NCBI GenBank assembly: GCA_001603805.1
Contig: LUZY01000005.1
Coordinates: forward strand, 1-64,000
DNA: 64,000 nucleotides
Source of the DNA: Deferribacterales bacterium Deferri_01
Lineage (GTDB): Bacteria; Chrysiogenota; Deferribacteres; Deferribacterales; Geovibrionaceae
Direction of reading: 5' to 3'
A program made the translations under genes and the position numbers. Positions within the stretch are counted from its first letter, which is position 1. Each line of letters opens with the position of its first letter. Below are positions 8,859 to 17,929 of this stretch, piece after piece. The notes beneath the pieces are model-generated. The model ran no database searches, had not been told where the DNA came from, and saw nothing but the letters and a program-made list of their open reading frames with translations.

Positions 8859-8885
8859 TTATAGATGCAGGAAGGAGATTGCAGG

Positions 8886-9764
8886 ATGGATACTATTCTC
8901 AGAACGGATATGCCGAAACTTAAGTTTATCGGCAGCGGAAAGGTAAGGGATATTTATGATCTCGGTGAGCAGATGCTTATCGTCACCACAGACAGAATAT
9001 CCGCTTTCGATGTCGTTCTCCCCAACGGAATACCCGGGAAAGGTAAAGTTCTTACAAAATTGAGTAAATTCTGGTTTGAAAACACTAAGGATATAGTGGA
9101 GAACCACCTTATCACAACAGAAGTCGATGAAATGCCCGAAGCCTGCCATGAATACAGGGATCAGCTTGAAGGACGTTCGATGCTTGTTAAAAAAGCCAAG
9201 CCTTTCCCTTTTGAGTGTGTTGTAAGGGGCTATATCACAGGTTCAGGCTGGAAGGATTATAAAGCCACAGGCGAAATATGCGGAATAAAACTTCCTGCAG
9301 GGCTTGTGGAATCACAGAAGTTTGAAACACCTATCTTCACTCCCGCCACAAAGGCTGAAGTGGGCGAGCATGATGAAAATGTTTCCTTTGAAAGAATGTC
9401 TGCTGATCTCGGTAAAAAAGACGCAGAAGAGCTTAAACGCCTCACTATAGCTGTGTACGAAAGAGCAAGAGACCTTGCTGATGCTAAAGGGATCATAATA
9501 GCAGATACCAAACTTGAGTTTGGCATGTTTGGAGATAAAATAATCCTTATTGACGAAGTTCTTACACCTGATTCATCAAGGTTTTGGAAAAAAGCAGGCT
9601 ATCAGGCGGGTAAACCGCAGGAAAGCATGGATAAGCAGTATGTCCGCAACTATCTTGAAACCCTTGACTGGGACAAAACAGCCCCCGGACCCAAGCTCCC
9701 TGATGATGTGGCTAAAAACACTTCTGCTATTTATCATGGTATAATGGATATATTGATGAAATAA
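8886..9764 (+). CDS. purC: Phosphoribosylaminoimidazole-succinocarboxamide synthase
   Basis: 292 aa. It joins CAIR and aspartate in purine synthesis. The start at 8886 is set by GAAGGAG at 8871-8877; an in-frame ATG at 8865 lies upstream of that site. Family motifs are [43 protein letters not shown] and ADTKLEFG. The length matches the longer (yeast-like) form rather than the roughly 240-residue enterobacterial form. No other pur genes adjoin it. An intrinsic terminator follows. Confidence 0.95.
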   Translation: MDTILRTDMPKLKFIGSGKVRDIYDLGEQMLIVTTDRISAFDVVLPNGIPGKGKVLTKLSKFWFENTKDIVENHLITTEVDEMPEACHEYRDQLEGRSMLVKKAKPFPFECVVRGYITGSGWKDYKATGEICGIKLPAGLVESQKFETPIFTPATKAEVGEHDENVSFERMSADLGKKDAEELKRLTIAVYERARDLADAKGIIIADTKLEFGMFGDKIILIDEVLTPDSSRFWKKAGYQAGKPQESMDKQYVRNYLETLDWDKTAPGPKLPDDVAKNTSAIYHGIMDILMK

Positions 9765-9818
9765 AGAAAGCTCCTGCCTGCGGGCAGAGATGCGGATTCT
9801 TTTTATAGTTTATAAGTT

Positions 9819-9843
9819 CCCCGCTTCGGCGGGGATTTTTTTT
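9819..9843 (+). terminator. Intrinsic terminator after purC
   Basis: CCCCGC (9819-9824) pairs with GCGGGG (9829-9834) around a TTCG tetraloop, followed by eight T (9836-9843). Confidence 0.92.
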
Positions 9844-9859
9844 AAATGAGGTAAGCAGC

Positions 9860-10180
9860 ATGAGATTCGGCATTATTCTTCAGTCTAATGATCCTGAAAC
9901 AGCCTGGAACGGAGTACGCTTCGGAGCGGCATCTCTTAAACAAGGGCACGAAGTAAAAATTTTCCTTATGAGCAAAGGTGTTGAAAGTATTAAGATTGAC
10001 AGCGGCAAGTATAATGTGAAGTCTATGCTGGAAGAATTCACAGCCGGCGGCGGGGTTCTTCTCGCCTGCGGAACATGTATCAAATCCAGAGAAATGGCTG
10101 ATGACGGTGCTTGCCCGGTTTCCACCATGAACGACTGCATTGATATGGTTGAATGGTCAGAAAAAGTTATTTCTTTTTAA
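9860..10180 (+). CDS. DsrE-family sulfur-relay-like protein
   Basis: 106 aa. DsrE fold: FGIILQSNDPETAWNGVRFGAASLKQGHEVKIFLMSKGVE, then the cysteine loop LLACGTCIKS and a third cysteine in GACPVSTM. DsrE/TusD-type proteins carry persulfide sulfur on a conserved cysteine. The neighbourhood (reductase-rhodanese fusion, rhodanese) supports such a role. It lies after the purC terminator with a GAGGTAAG ribosome-binding site, so it probably has its own transcript. The exact partner is unknown. Confidence 0.82.
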   Translation: MRFGIILQSNDPETAWNGVRFGAASLKQGHEVKIFLMSKGVESIKIDSGKYNVKSMLEEFTAGGGVLLACGTCIKSREMADDGACPVSTMNDCIDMVEWSEKVISF

Positions 10181-10194
10181 GGTTATCAAACAAA

Positions 10195-10230
10195 AGCCCC
10201 CGCTTCCGGCAGGAAACGGGGGCTGTTTTT
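10195..10230. terminator. Bidirectional intrinsic terminator
   Basis: AGCCCCCG (10195-10202) pairs perfectly with CGGGGGCT (10217-10224). A T-tract follows on the plus side and AAAA precedes it on the other, so it can end both the DsrE gene and the convergent aro-ispH/S1 operon. Confidence 0.88.
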
Positions 10231-10247
10231 CAGGGGCCAGTCTGATA

Positions 10248-12791
10248 TTAGTCTTCGTTGGTCTCAAGAGCGTCAAGCTTGTCTTTCAGCATGCTGCCGA
10301 GGCTGAAGCTTGAGTTTCCGTCATCCATCTTTTTGAGGAATTCTTTAACTTCTTTTCTTTCAGAATCCTGCTGGTGTCTTCTCACAGAGAGGATCACACT
10401 TCTTTCTCTCTGGTCGTTTTTGATAACAACCGCTTTGATAGTGTCGCCGACTTTGAACTTGCTTTCGGGCTCAATCTTGTCCACATCAAGCTCAGACACG
10501 GGTATGAATCCGCTGAGTTCTCTGGGGAGAGCAACTGTCACACCGTCTTTAGTTACGGCTGTTATTACAACTTCTGCCATTTTACCAAGGGGGAGAAGTT
10601 TACCTATCTCTCTCCATGGGTTAGGCTCAAGCTGTTTGAGACCGAGGCTGATTCTTTCTCTTTCGGGATCGATTTTAAGGACTTTAGCCTCAATTTCGTC
10701 ACCTTCTTTGAAGTTGGAAAGATCTTCAGGCTCTTCTGTCCATGAGATGTCTTTCTTGCGTATAAGACCGTCAAGAAACTCACCGAAGTCAACAAAGAGA
10801 CCGAACTCGGTAACGCTTTTGATTACCCCTTTAACATTTGAGCCTTCGGGGTGTTTATCTTTAAGGGTATCCCAGGGGTTTTCGTTAAGAAGTTTCAGGG
10901 ATACGATAACTTTTCTGTTTGCGTTATCAACGCCAACAACAACGCCTTCAACAACATCTTTCGGTTCAAGCTTAACCTTGGCATTTTTAAGCCATGAAAG
11001 CTCTTCCTGAGGAACGAAGCCGTCAACACCGGGTTCAAGCTCAAGGACAAAGCCTTTGCTTTTTCTGGTGATCACAGTTCCTTTCACTATCTGGTTGTCG
11101 GGATATTTATCATCCACGCTGCTCCAGGGGTCGTTGTGCATCTGTTTCAGACCGACTTCAAGTTTTTCGTTCTCTTTATCAACAGAGAGAACAAGAACTT
11201 CAAGCTCTTCGCCTTCTTTCAGATACTGTGAGGGGTGCTTAACCACGCCCCAGCCGATATTATTTTTATGGAGAAAGCCGTCAACCGCACCGAAATTCAT
11301 GAATGCTCCGTAGTTTTTAACGGTTTTTACGCATCCTTTCAGAACGTCTCCTTCTTTTACTCCATCGAAGAATTCTTTCTTGTTTTTGTCCAGTGATTCG
11401 GACATGTTGATTCTTCTGGAAGCGAGAAATGAGCGCTGTTTTTTGTTCACTTTCAGAACTTTGCACTCAATTTCCTGACCGATGTAGGATTTAGGCTCCT
11501 GCATTTTGTTTTTGAAATCGATATGGTTTTCAGGGATAAAGCAGTCGATATCGTTAAACTTGCCGAGGAAGCCCTTATCTACGTTACCGGTAACTTTAAC
11601 TTTTACAGGTTCGCCGGATTCAAGAGCAGCTTCAACAGCCAGCCAGTCTGTTTCTTTTTCGATGGCTTTTCTGGAAAGTTTAATGTATCCGCCGCCGCCG
11701 GTCATGCCCTGATACATAACTTCGATTTCATCGCCCACTTTTACGTCAACTTCTCCTTTACCGCCAAATTCGGTTTTAGAGATAATCCCTTCGGTTTTGT
11801 AGCCGATGTTGACAAGGATTTCGCTTTCATTGATTTGTGCAATGACACCCTTAACAATGGAGCCCTTTTCAGGGAGCTGGAACGATTCTTCAAGAAGCGT
11901 TTCAAAGTCCTCCATTCTCATTTCGTCATTGCTGTTAGAGTTATTAACATTCATTTCCTGACCCCTTCCAAAGTATTCTATTACCTCATTTATGAGATCG
12001 CCCGGCGTGCTTGCGCCCGCTGTGATCCCTATGGTATCCTCTGGCATAAAGTTAACGCCCTCCAGCTCCTCCGCAGTTTCAATGTGGTAGGTTCTGGGGC
12101 AAAGTTCGCTGCATATAGTGAAAAGACGTGTTGTATTGGCGCTGTTTTTTCCGCCTATAACTATCATCGCATTCACTCTGCGGGCGAGTTCAATCGCCGC
12201 GGACTGGCGTTTCTCTGTCGCGCTGCATATGGTATGCGCTGTTTCCAGCACACGGCTTTTATTTTTAAGAACTTCCGTAATTTTTGAGAAAGTATCTTTA
12301 TTCTGCGTTGTCTGCGCCACAAGAGCGCACTTATCGAAATCAGGGAGCGCATTCGCTTCTGCTTCGCTTGAAATTATATAAAAATCACCTTCAATGAAGC
12401 TGACAATACCTTCCACCTCAGGGTGTTCCCTTTCTCCGAAGACAACAACCGAAAAACCGTCTCTGCTGAATTCACCCGCTGATTTCTGGGCTTTCTTAAC
12501 AAAGGGGCAGGTTGCGTCCACCGTATCTATTCCTTTATTTTCAAGATTACGGTAGGTTTCTCTGGTTACTCCGTGGGAGCGTATTATAACGGTGCTTTTG
12601 CTGTTCAGGTCATCGGGTGATTTGCAGACACTGACGCCTTTTTCGCTGAAGCGCCTGACAACCTGCGGGTTGTGTATGATCGGTCCCAGAGTGCAGACGT
12701 TTGATTTAACGCCGGATGTCTCTTCCACGAGACTCACGGCACGCTCAACGCCGAAGCAGAACCCTGCATGTTCGGCAAGAAAAACTTTCAC
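10248..12791 (-). CDS. ispH-rpsA: Bifunctional HMBPP reductase (IspH)-ribosomal protein S1 fusion
   Basis: 847 aa. Residues 1-275 are IspH (LytB), the last MEP-pathway enzyme, with all three 4Fe-4S cysteines C12 (HAGFCFGVERA), C95 (DATCPFVKKA) and C189 (HTICSATEK). A hydrophilic linker (about 276-300) joins six S1 RNA-binding repeats starting near residues 305, 390, 475, 560, 645 and 730, as in ribosomal protein S1. IspH-S1 fusions are known from several anaerobic lineages, notably clostridia. The gene ends the aro operon, 7 bases after cmk. A strong internal ribosome-binding site before M280 could yield S1 alone (separate entry). Confidence 0.95.
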   Translation of the reverse strand: MKVFLAEHAGFCFGVERAVSLVEETSGVKSNVCTLGPIIHNPQVVRRFSEKGVSVCKSPDDLNSKSTVIIRSHGVTRETYRNLENKGIDTVDATCPFVKKAQKSAGEFSRDGFSVVVFGEREHPEVEGIVSFIEGDFYIISSEAEANALPDFDKCALVAQTTQNKDTFSKITEVLKNKSRVLETAHTICSATEKRQSAAIELARRVNAMIVIGGKNSANTTRLFTICSELCPRTYHIETAEELEGVNFMPEDTIGITAGASTPGDLINEVIEYFGRGQEMNVNNSNSNDEMRMEDFETLLEESFQLPEKGSIVKGVIAQINESEILVNIGYKTEGIISKTEFGGKGEVDVKVGDEIEVMYQGMTGGGGYIKLSRKAIEKETDWLAVEAALESGEPVKVKVTGNVDKGFLGKFNDIDCFIPENHIDFKNKMQEPKSYIGQEIECKVLKVNKKQRSFLASRRINMSESLDKNKKEFFDGVKEGDVLKGCVKTVKNYGAFMNFGAVDGFLHKNNIGWGVVKHPSQYLKEGEELEVLVLSVDKENEKLEVGLKQMHNDPWSSVDDKYPDNQIVKGTVITRKSKGFVLELEPGVDGFVPQEELSWLKNAKVKLEPKDVVEGVVVGVDNANRKVIVSLKLLNENPWDTLKDKHPEGSNVKGVIKSVTEFGLFVDFGEFLDGLIRKKDISWTEEPEDLSNFKEGDEIEAKVLKIDPERERISLGLKQLEPNPWREIGKLLPLGKMAEVVITAVTKDGVTVALPRELSGFIPVSELDVDKIEPESKFKVGDTIKAVVIKNDQRERSVILSVRRHQQDSERKEVKEFLKKMDDGNSSFSLGSMLKDKLDALETNED
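11952..11969 (-). promoter_or_regulatory. Internal ribosome-binding site and start codon for free S1
   Basis: On the minus strand GGAAGGGG (11962-11969) lies 7 bases before an in-frame ATG (11954-11952) that encodes M280 of the fusion, exactly at the IspH/S1 junction. Initiation there would give a 568-residue S1 protein, close to E. coli S1 (557). The site and spacing are visible; its use is inference. Confidence 0.5.
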
Positions 12792-12798
12792 TAAAACC

Positions 12799-13473
12799 TC
12801 AGGTCCTTCGTTTCCTATTAATCTCAGCAGACATTATTGATATAACTTCATCTATTGTCAAGCCAGTTGTGTCTAATTCAACGGCATCTTCAGCTTTTTT
12901 CAAAGGTGCTTCTGTTCTTGAAGAATCCATTTCGTCTCTTCTGAGAATATCGTTTTCAAGCTGCTCCAGAGGGACTTCCACGCCTTTAGTCTTCCATTCC
13001 GCCTGTCTGCGCCTTGCTCTTTCCGTAGGGGAGGCTGTGAAGAAAAACTTGACATCAGCCTCAGGCAGAACAACGGTGCCTATGTCTCTGCCTTCCATAA
13101 TCACTTCCCCTTTGCGGGCAAGCTCTTTCTGCTTGGCTGTCATAAGGCGGCGCACATCGTGCATAGCTGATACCGCACCCACAAGGGCGGTAACTTCAGG
13201 CGTACGGATAATGTCAGTTATTTCTGTATCACTACCGTTAATATTTATGAACATACGCTGACCTTCCGGAGCCGGTTCAAAGCGCATATCAGTATTTTCA
13301 AGGATTTTTATAAAGGAATCGTCATCTGATGGGAACTTCATTCGTATATAGGCGCATGCTCTGTACATTGCGCCTGTGTCAAGGTAGGTAAAACCGTACT
13401 TTTTTGCTATAAGTTTTGAAACACTGCTTTTCCCGCTCCCTGCGGGTCCGTCTACTGCGACCTGAAAACTCAT
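12799..13473 (-). CDS. cmk: Cytidylate kinase
   Basis: 224 aa from ATG 13473, with AGAGG upstream; the longer frame to 13524 runs into repeat sequence. It phosphorylates CMP and dCMP. The P-loop is DGPAGSGKSS near the N-terminus. The CMP-binding pattern YLDTGAMYRA and EGRDIGTVVLPEADVKFFFTAS are typical. The order aroA-cmk-S1 is widely conserved in bacteria, here with IspH fused to S1. A dispersed repeat separates it from aroA within the operon. Confidence 0.95.
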   Translation of the reverse strand: MSFQVAVDGPAGSGKSSVSKLIAKKYGFTYLDTGAMYRACAYIRMKFPSDDDSFIKILENTDMRFEPAPEGQRMFININGSDTEITDIIRTPEVTALVGAVSAMHDVRRLMTAKQKELARKGEVIMEGRDIGTVVLPEADVKFFFTASPTERARRRQAEWKTKGVEVPLEQLENDILRRDEMDSSRTEAPLKKAEDAVELDTTGLTIDEVISIMSAEINRKRRT

Positions 13474-13483
13474 TAAACCTCTG

Positions 13484-13686
13484 TGTTCTGATAGTTCGCC
13501 GGAACCAGCGTCCTGCTGTTCCACCTCACGCGCAGCCTTCGGAGCAAAGCTCCTTGCTGCTTTCTCTTCGCTTTACGCTCCGAGGGCACATCCCTGTGCC
13601 TTTGTTCTGATAGTTCGCCGGAACCAGCGTCCTGCTGTTCCACCTCGCACGCAGCTTTTGGAGCAAAGCTCCCCGCTGCTTTCTCT
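13484..13686 (-). repeat. Dispersed hairpin element, copy 2 (two tandem units)
   Basis: An 84-base unit occurs twice (13484-13567 and 13603-13686, about 90% identical) between aroA and cmk. Read on the minus strand it has H1 GGCACA/TGTGCC (13585-13600), linker AGCGAAG, H2 GCAGC..GGAGC/GCTCC..GCTGC, then H3. H3 copies are 13501-13522 and 13620-13641: GGAAC/GTTCC stem, single-base bulge (13506, 13625), four-pair apical helix with one G-U, and triloop GGA (TCC on plus). The 16-base H1 is identical to one at 28650-28665. Confidence 0.8.
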
Positions 13687-13694
13687 CTGGGAAA

Positions 13695-14978
13695 TTACTT
13701 GTTCTCGATCTCTTCCAGAATACTTACAAAGTTTGGAAAAGATACATCAACGCTCTGTATTTCGTCAACAGAAACCTTCTCCCCGAAACGCTTGCACATA
13801 AGGATTGAAAGCATAGCTATTCTGTGGTCAAAGAAGGAACGCAGGTGAGCCTGAACAGGCTCTTTTTTCAGGGGGTAGATCTTCATTCCGTCTTCAAATT
13901 CTTCCGTTTCTGCCCCTAACTGATTAAGGTTATAAAGCGTGGCGGCTATACGGTCAGATTCCTTGACACGAAGTTCATGGGCATCTCTTATCTCCACAGG
14001 TGAATCTGCAAACAGACCGAGAAACGCCAGAAGAGGAAGTTCATCTATCAGGTTAGCAATCAGTTCCCCGTCAACTTTTCCACCCCTGAAAGACTGGTGC
14101 TTTATATGAATATCACCCATGGGCTCTATTGTGTTTTCGTAGTAATTAAGCTCAAATTTTACGCCGAATGACGAAAGAGCAGTAAGAAGTCCGGTTCTGG
14201 TTTCGTTCAGCCCGACATTTTTGATGGTTATCTCTGCTCCTTCAAAAATGAGTGCCGCACCTATGAAAAAAGCGGCTGATGAAAAGTCTCCGGGTACAGC
14301 GGCGTCTGTCCCTGTAAGTGGTCTGCCGCCGTTTACTATGACAGTTTTCCCGTTTACAGAAATATCCGCTCCGAAGTTTTTCAGCATTATTTCAGAGTGG
14401 TTTCTTGTGGAAGCCGGTTCAGTGTATGTGGTGTGCCCTTCTATTTGTGCCGCCGCCAGAAGAACAGCGCTTTTTACCTGTGCGCTTTTTGTTTCGCCGG
14501 TTATGTCAGCGCCGTGCATCTTGGAAGGGAGGATTGTCAGGGGGAGAAGCGTGCCGTTTGATGCAGCCTCCATCCTTGAACCCATGAGAGAAAGCGGTTT
14601 GATAACTCTTTTCATCGGTCTCTTGCGGAGGCTGTCATCACCTGTGAGAACAGCATAAACCCCTGCGGGGGCAATAAGCCCGCTGATTAGCCTTGCGGTT
14701 GTGCCGGAGTTGTCGCAGTTGATCACGTCAGACGGTTCATTAAAGGCTCTGTATCCTTTAGAGACAACCACAAATCCGTTTTCCGCAGGGATAAACTCCG
14801 CTCCGAGGGCCTTCATCGCCTCCATAGTTGCTATGGTGTCACGGGACATGAGGGGATTTGTAACCCTTGTGCTGCCTTCTGCCATGGCGCCGAGCATAAA
14901 AGAACGGTGGGTTATGGATTTATCCGCAGGAACGCTTATTTCGCCTTTGACTGACTTTATTTTGCCGAAAGTGATCAT
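13695..14978 (-). CDS. aroA: 3-phosphoshikimate 1-carboxyvinyltransferase (EPSP synthase)
   Basis: 427 aa, normal length. It transfers enolpyruvate from PEP to shikimate-3-phosphate. Seen: substrate-binding PADKSITHRSFMLGAMAEG (about 18-36), CDNSGTTARLISGLIA (about 88-103), ESDRIAATLYNL and a C-terminal DHRIAML. Its ATG overlaps the tyrA stop by 4 bases, so it is translationally coupled within the aromatic operon. Confidence 0.96.
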   Translation of the reverse strand: MITFGKIKSVKGEISVPADKSITHRSFMLGAMAEGSTRVTNPLMSRDTIATMEAMKALGAEFIPAENGFVVVSKGYRAFNEPSDVINCDNSGTTARLISGLIAPAGVYAVLTGDDSLRKRPMKRVIKPLSLMGSRMEAASNGTLLPLTILPSKMHGADITGETKSAQVKSAVLLAAAQIEGHTTYTEPASTRNHSEIMLKNFGADISVNGKTVIVNGGRPLTGTDAAVPGDFSSAAFFIGAALIFEGAEITIKNVGLNETRTGLLTALSSFGVKFELNYYENTIEPMGDIHIKHQSFRGGKVDGELIANLIDELPLLAFLGLFADSPVEIRDAHELRVKESDRIAATLYNLNQLGAETEEFEDGMKIYPLKKEPVQAHLRSFFDHRIAMLSILMCKRFGEKVSVDEIQSVDVSFPNFVSILEEIENK

Positions 14979-15802
14979 TTTATGCTTCTCCTGATGCTGC
15001 TGGCTTCTTCTATGCGTTTATATATTTTTTCTTCATTTTTGTCTGCTATGTCTTCCCTCCATGATTTGAGGAGGTCGATATAGGTATCTATAAGTTCTAT
15101 TACCGTTTTGTCGTTGTCCAGAAATATATCTGTCCACATCCGTGGATTGCTGGCGGCTATTCGGGTGAAGTCCCTGAATCCGCCTCCTGTATATGAGAAA
15201 GCCTCCGGGCATGCCTGGTTCACCGCTTCCACAAGGGAAAACGCCGTAACATGAGGAAGGTGGCTTATTGAACCGAAAACCAGATCATGTTTGTCAGCCG
15301 TCATAACGGTAACTCTCATGCCTATGCCCTCATGAAGCGCACGCAGATCATCTTCCGGAAAACCTTCCGCCACGGGAGTCAGCACATGGACAGCATTATC
15401 AAACAGCCCGTTTACTGATGCTGAAAAGCCCGAAACTTCACGCCCTGCGATCGGGTGACCGCCGCAGAAATTGAGTCCAAGCTCTCCAGCAAGGGCGCAT
15501 ACGGATGATTTTGTGCTTGCTCCGTCCGTTACGGGGGCTGTTACCCCTTTTCCGGAGAGTGTCTTCAGCACCGCTTTTGTGGCTTCCACCGGAACGCAGA
15601 TGTAAATAAGATCAGGTTTCATTTTAAGAAACTGATCAATATCATCAGTGAGAGCCTGAAATATATCCGCCTGTGCCGCTTCGGCGAGGGTGGATGCGCA
15701 GCCGTCAAGTCCGTATACAGAAAGACCCCGATCGCAGAAGGCTCTTGCGAAAGAGCCGCCTATCAGACCGAGGCCTATGATACCTATGGATTTAAAAGCC
15801 AT
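14975..15802 (-). CDS. tyrA: Prephenate dehydrogenase
   Basis: 275 aa. It makes 4-hydroxyphenylpyruvate (or tyrosine, if arogenate-using). N-terminal Rossmann motif GIIGLGLIGGSFARAF, then GGHPIAGREVSGFSAS and SHLPHVTAFSLVEAV, typical of TyrA. There is no fused chorismate mutase and no ACT domain, so feedback inhibition must be through the catalytic domain or other enzymes. It starts 2 bases after the aroF stop. Confidence 0.94.
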   Translation of the reverse strand: MAFKSIGIIGLGLIGGSFARAFCDRGLSVYGLDGCASTLAEAAQADIFQALTDDIDQFLKMKPDLIYICVPVEATKAVLKTLSGKGVTAPVTDGASTKSSVCALAGELGLNFCGGHPIAGREVSGFSASVNGLFDNAVHVLTPVAEGFPEDDLRALHEGIGMRVTVMTADKHDLVFGSISHLPHVTAFSLVEAVNQACPEAFSYTGGGFRDFTRIAASNPRMWTDIFLDNDKTVIELIDTYIDLLKSWREDIADKNEEKIYKRIEEASSIRRSIK

Positions 15803-15804
15803 CG

Positions 15805-16821
15805 TCAGCTTATTGTCTTGCCTATGGCTTCGGCTATTACTTTCATCCTTTTCATAAGGATGTCGAAATCATCGGGGACGATTGACTGATCACCGTCGCT
15901 CATTGCGTCCTCAGGGCAGTTGTGAACCTCGATCATCACGCCGTCAGCTCCTGCCGCCACAGCCGCCTGTGCCATGGGGAGAATGCAGTCTCTTCTGCCT
16001 GTTCCGTGGCTGGGGTCAACTATGATGGGTAGGTGTGTGTTAGCCTGAACAACGGGAACAGCGGAAAGGTCAAGGGTGTTCCTTGTTTCTGTTTCGTATG
16101 TTCTGATACCTCTTTCGCAGAGTATAACCTGATGGTTGCCGCCTGCCGCTATGTATTCAGCCGCCATGAGAAATTCTTTAATAGTGGCGCAGAGCCCTCT
16201 TTTGAGCATTACAGGGGTTTTTATTGTCCCCAGCTCTCTGAGAAGGCGGAAGTTCTGCATGTTTCGTGCGCCGATCTGGATTATGTCTGTATATTTGAGG
16301 ATGTCGTCCATGTCTCTGGGATCCATCATCTCTGTGATAACGAGCATGCCGTATTCGTCTGCCACTTCACGGAGATATTTGAGCCCTTCCACGCCGAGAC
16401 CCTGAAATGCGTATGGTGAGGATCGGGGCTTGAAAGCGCCGCCTCTAAGAATTTTTGCTCCGGCGTCGCTGACTCTTTTGCCTATGGCAAAGAGCATGTC
16501 TCTGTTTTCCACAGAGCATGGACCAGCCATGATCGCAACGTTTCCACCGCCTATTTTGACCCCTTTTATGTCGATTACCGTAGGTTCGGCTCTAAAGTCC
16601 CTGCTGACAAGCTTGAAAGGCTTAACAATGGGAAGAACCTTTTCAACACCGGGGATGGATGAAAGGGGTTTGTCTCTGAGGGTCCTTTCATCGCCAATTG
16701 CGCCGATTATTGTTCTTTCGGTGCCTCTGGATATATGTGTCTGAAAACCGTATTCCGTAAGCTTGGTTGCAATATGGTTTACCTGTTCGTCTGATGCGCC
16801 TTTTTTAAGTACGATTATCAT
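15805..16821 (-). CDS. aroF: 3-deoxy-7-phosphoheptulonate synthase, type I-beta with ferredoxin-like domain
   Basis: 338 aa from ATG 16821, six bases after a GGGGT; an ATG at 16827 is too close to that site. It condenses PEP and erythrose-4-phosphate, the first shikimate step. The N-terminal ferredoxin-like regulatory domain ([17 protein letters not shown]) precedes the KDO8P-type barrel: [46 protein letters not shown]. This is the Thermotoga-like architecture, in which the N-terminal domain confers tyrosine/phenylalanine feedback control. Confidence 0.95.
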   Translation of the reverse strand: MIIVLKKGASDEQVNHIATKLTEYGFQTHISRGTERTIIGAIGDERTLRDKPLSSIPGVEKVLPIVKPFKLVSRDFRAEPTVIDIKGVKIGGGNVAIMAGPCSVENRDMLFAIGKRVSDAGAKILRGGAFKPRSSPYAFQGLGVEGLKYLREVADEYGMLVITEMMDPRDMDDILKYTDIIQIGARNMQNFRLLRELGTIKTPVMLKRGLCATIKEFLMAAEYIAAGGNHQVILCERGIRTYETETRNTLDLSAVPVVQANTHLPIIVDPSHGTGRRDCILPMAQAAVAAGADGVMIEVHNCPEDAMSDGDQSIVPDDFDILMKRMKVIAEAIGKTIS

Positions 16822-16837
16822 GTGCATACCCCGCTTT

Positions 16838-17929
16838 TTAGAGGACAGCTTTAAGCTGCGTTATGAATTCTTTATTTTCCGCTTCTGTGCCGATGGAAAC
16901 TCTTATGAAGTCTTTCAGTCCGGCGCCGAGATAGCGGACAATCACACCCTTCCGGAGGAGATCGTTGAAGACCTTCTCACCGTTTCCGGTTTTCACGAGG
17001 ATGAAGTTTGCCTGTGTGGGGAGGTACTCAAAACCGAGCTTTTTAAACTCTTCATAGAGGTAGGCCTTGCCCATGCGGTTTTCACGGATGACTTTTTTGA
17101 GGTGGTCGGTGTCCTCAAGGGCAGCTTCCGCCGCAACCTGCGCCGCCATGTTGGTGTTGAAGGGCTGGCGCACACGGTTCATCATGTCAATTGCAACAGA
17201 GTCTGCTATGCAGTAGCCTACACGGAGAGCAGCAAGACCGTATGCCTTGGAGAAGGTGCGCATTATCATTATATTCGGATAATCCTTCTGCATTTTCATT
17301 GCATCGGGGAAATCCGGAGCATCAACATATTCGCAGTAGGCTTCATCAATGATAACTATGGTTTCAGCGGGAACTTTTTTCATGAAAGCCTCAAGCTCCG
17401 CCTGAGTGAAGTATGTCCCCGTAGGGTTGTTGGGGTTGCCGAGGAAGATGATCCTTGTCTTATCTGTCATGTTTGCAACAAGGGCGTCAAAGTCGAAGGA
17501 GAAGTCGCTTTTAACAGGAATCCATTTGCATGAAGCCCTCATCGCCTGCGCTATTATTCCGTAAACGGAGAATGACGGAGCGGGGCTCATCACATGCTCA
17601 TCGTGGGCAAGGAAAGTTCTCATCGCCAGTTCGATTATTTCGTTTGAGCCTGTTCCGAAAATAAGCCTGTCAGGGCTTATTCCGAGCTTTGCGGCAAGTC
17701 TTGTACGGAGATAGAACACGTCACCGTAAGGATAGCGGGACATCTCCGGCAGAAAATCCGCCACAGCCTGAATGACTTTGGGTGAAGGCCCCAGCGGGTT
17801 TTCGTTGGAGGCGAGCTTCACCGCCTTTTCAATACCCAGCTCTCTTTCCAGTTCTTTAACCGGTTTGCCGGGCACATATGGGCTAAGCCCCTGAATTTCT
17901 TTACCTGCGAGTTTTGCGTAGTCTATCAT
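16838..17929 (-). CDS. hisC: Histidinol-phosphate/aromatic aminotransferase
   Basis: 363 aa. Class-II PLP aminotransferase of the HisC family: KLASNENPLGPSPKV, NPNNPTGT, IIDEAYCEYVD and the PLP lysine in MRTFSKAYGLAALRVGY. No other his gene is near. Placement between pheA and aroF suggests it transaminates phenylpyruvate and 4-hydroxyphenylpyruvate in this operon, perhaps in addition to histidinol phosphate. The start overlaps the pheA stop by 4 bases. Confidence 0.93.
   Translation of the reverse strand: MIDYAKLAGKEIQGLSPYVPGKPVKELERELGIEKAVKLASNENPLGPSPKVIQAVADFLPEMSRYPYGDVFYLRTRLAAKLGISPDRLIFGTGSNEIIELAMRTFLAHDEHVMSPAPSFSVYGIIAQAMRASCKWIPVKSDFSFDFDALVANMTDKTRIIFLGNPNNPTGTYFTQAELEAFMKKVPAETIVIIDEAYCEYVDAPDFPDAMKMQKDYPNIMIMRTFSKAYGLAALRVGYCIADSVAIDMMNRVRQPFNTNMAAQVAAEAALEDTDHLKKVIRENRMGKAYLYEEFKKLGFEYLPTQANFILVKTGNGEKVFNDLLRKGVIVRYLGAGLKDFIRVSIGTEAENKEFITQLKAVL

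Noticed and set aside
10258-11010. 250-codon plus-strand frame opposite the S1 domains
   Set aside because: Ser/Leu-rich antisense shadow of a clearly coding minus-strand gene.
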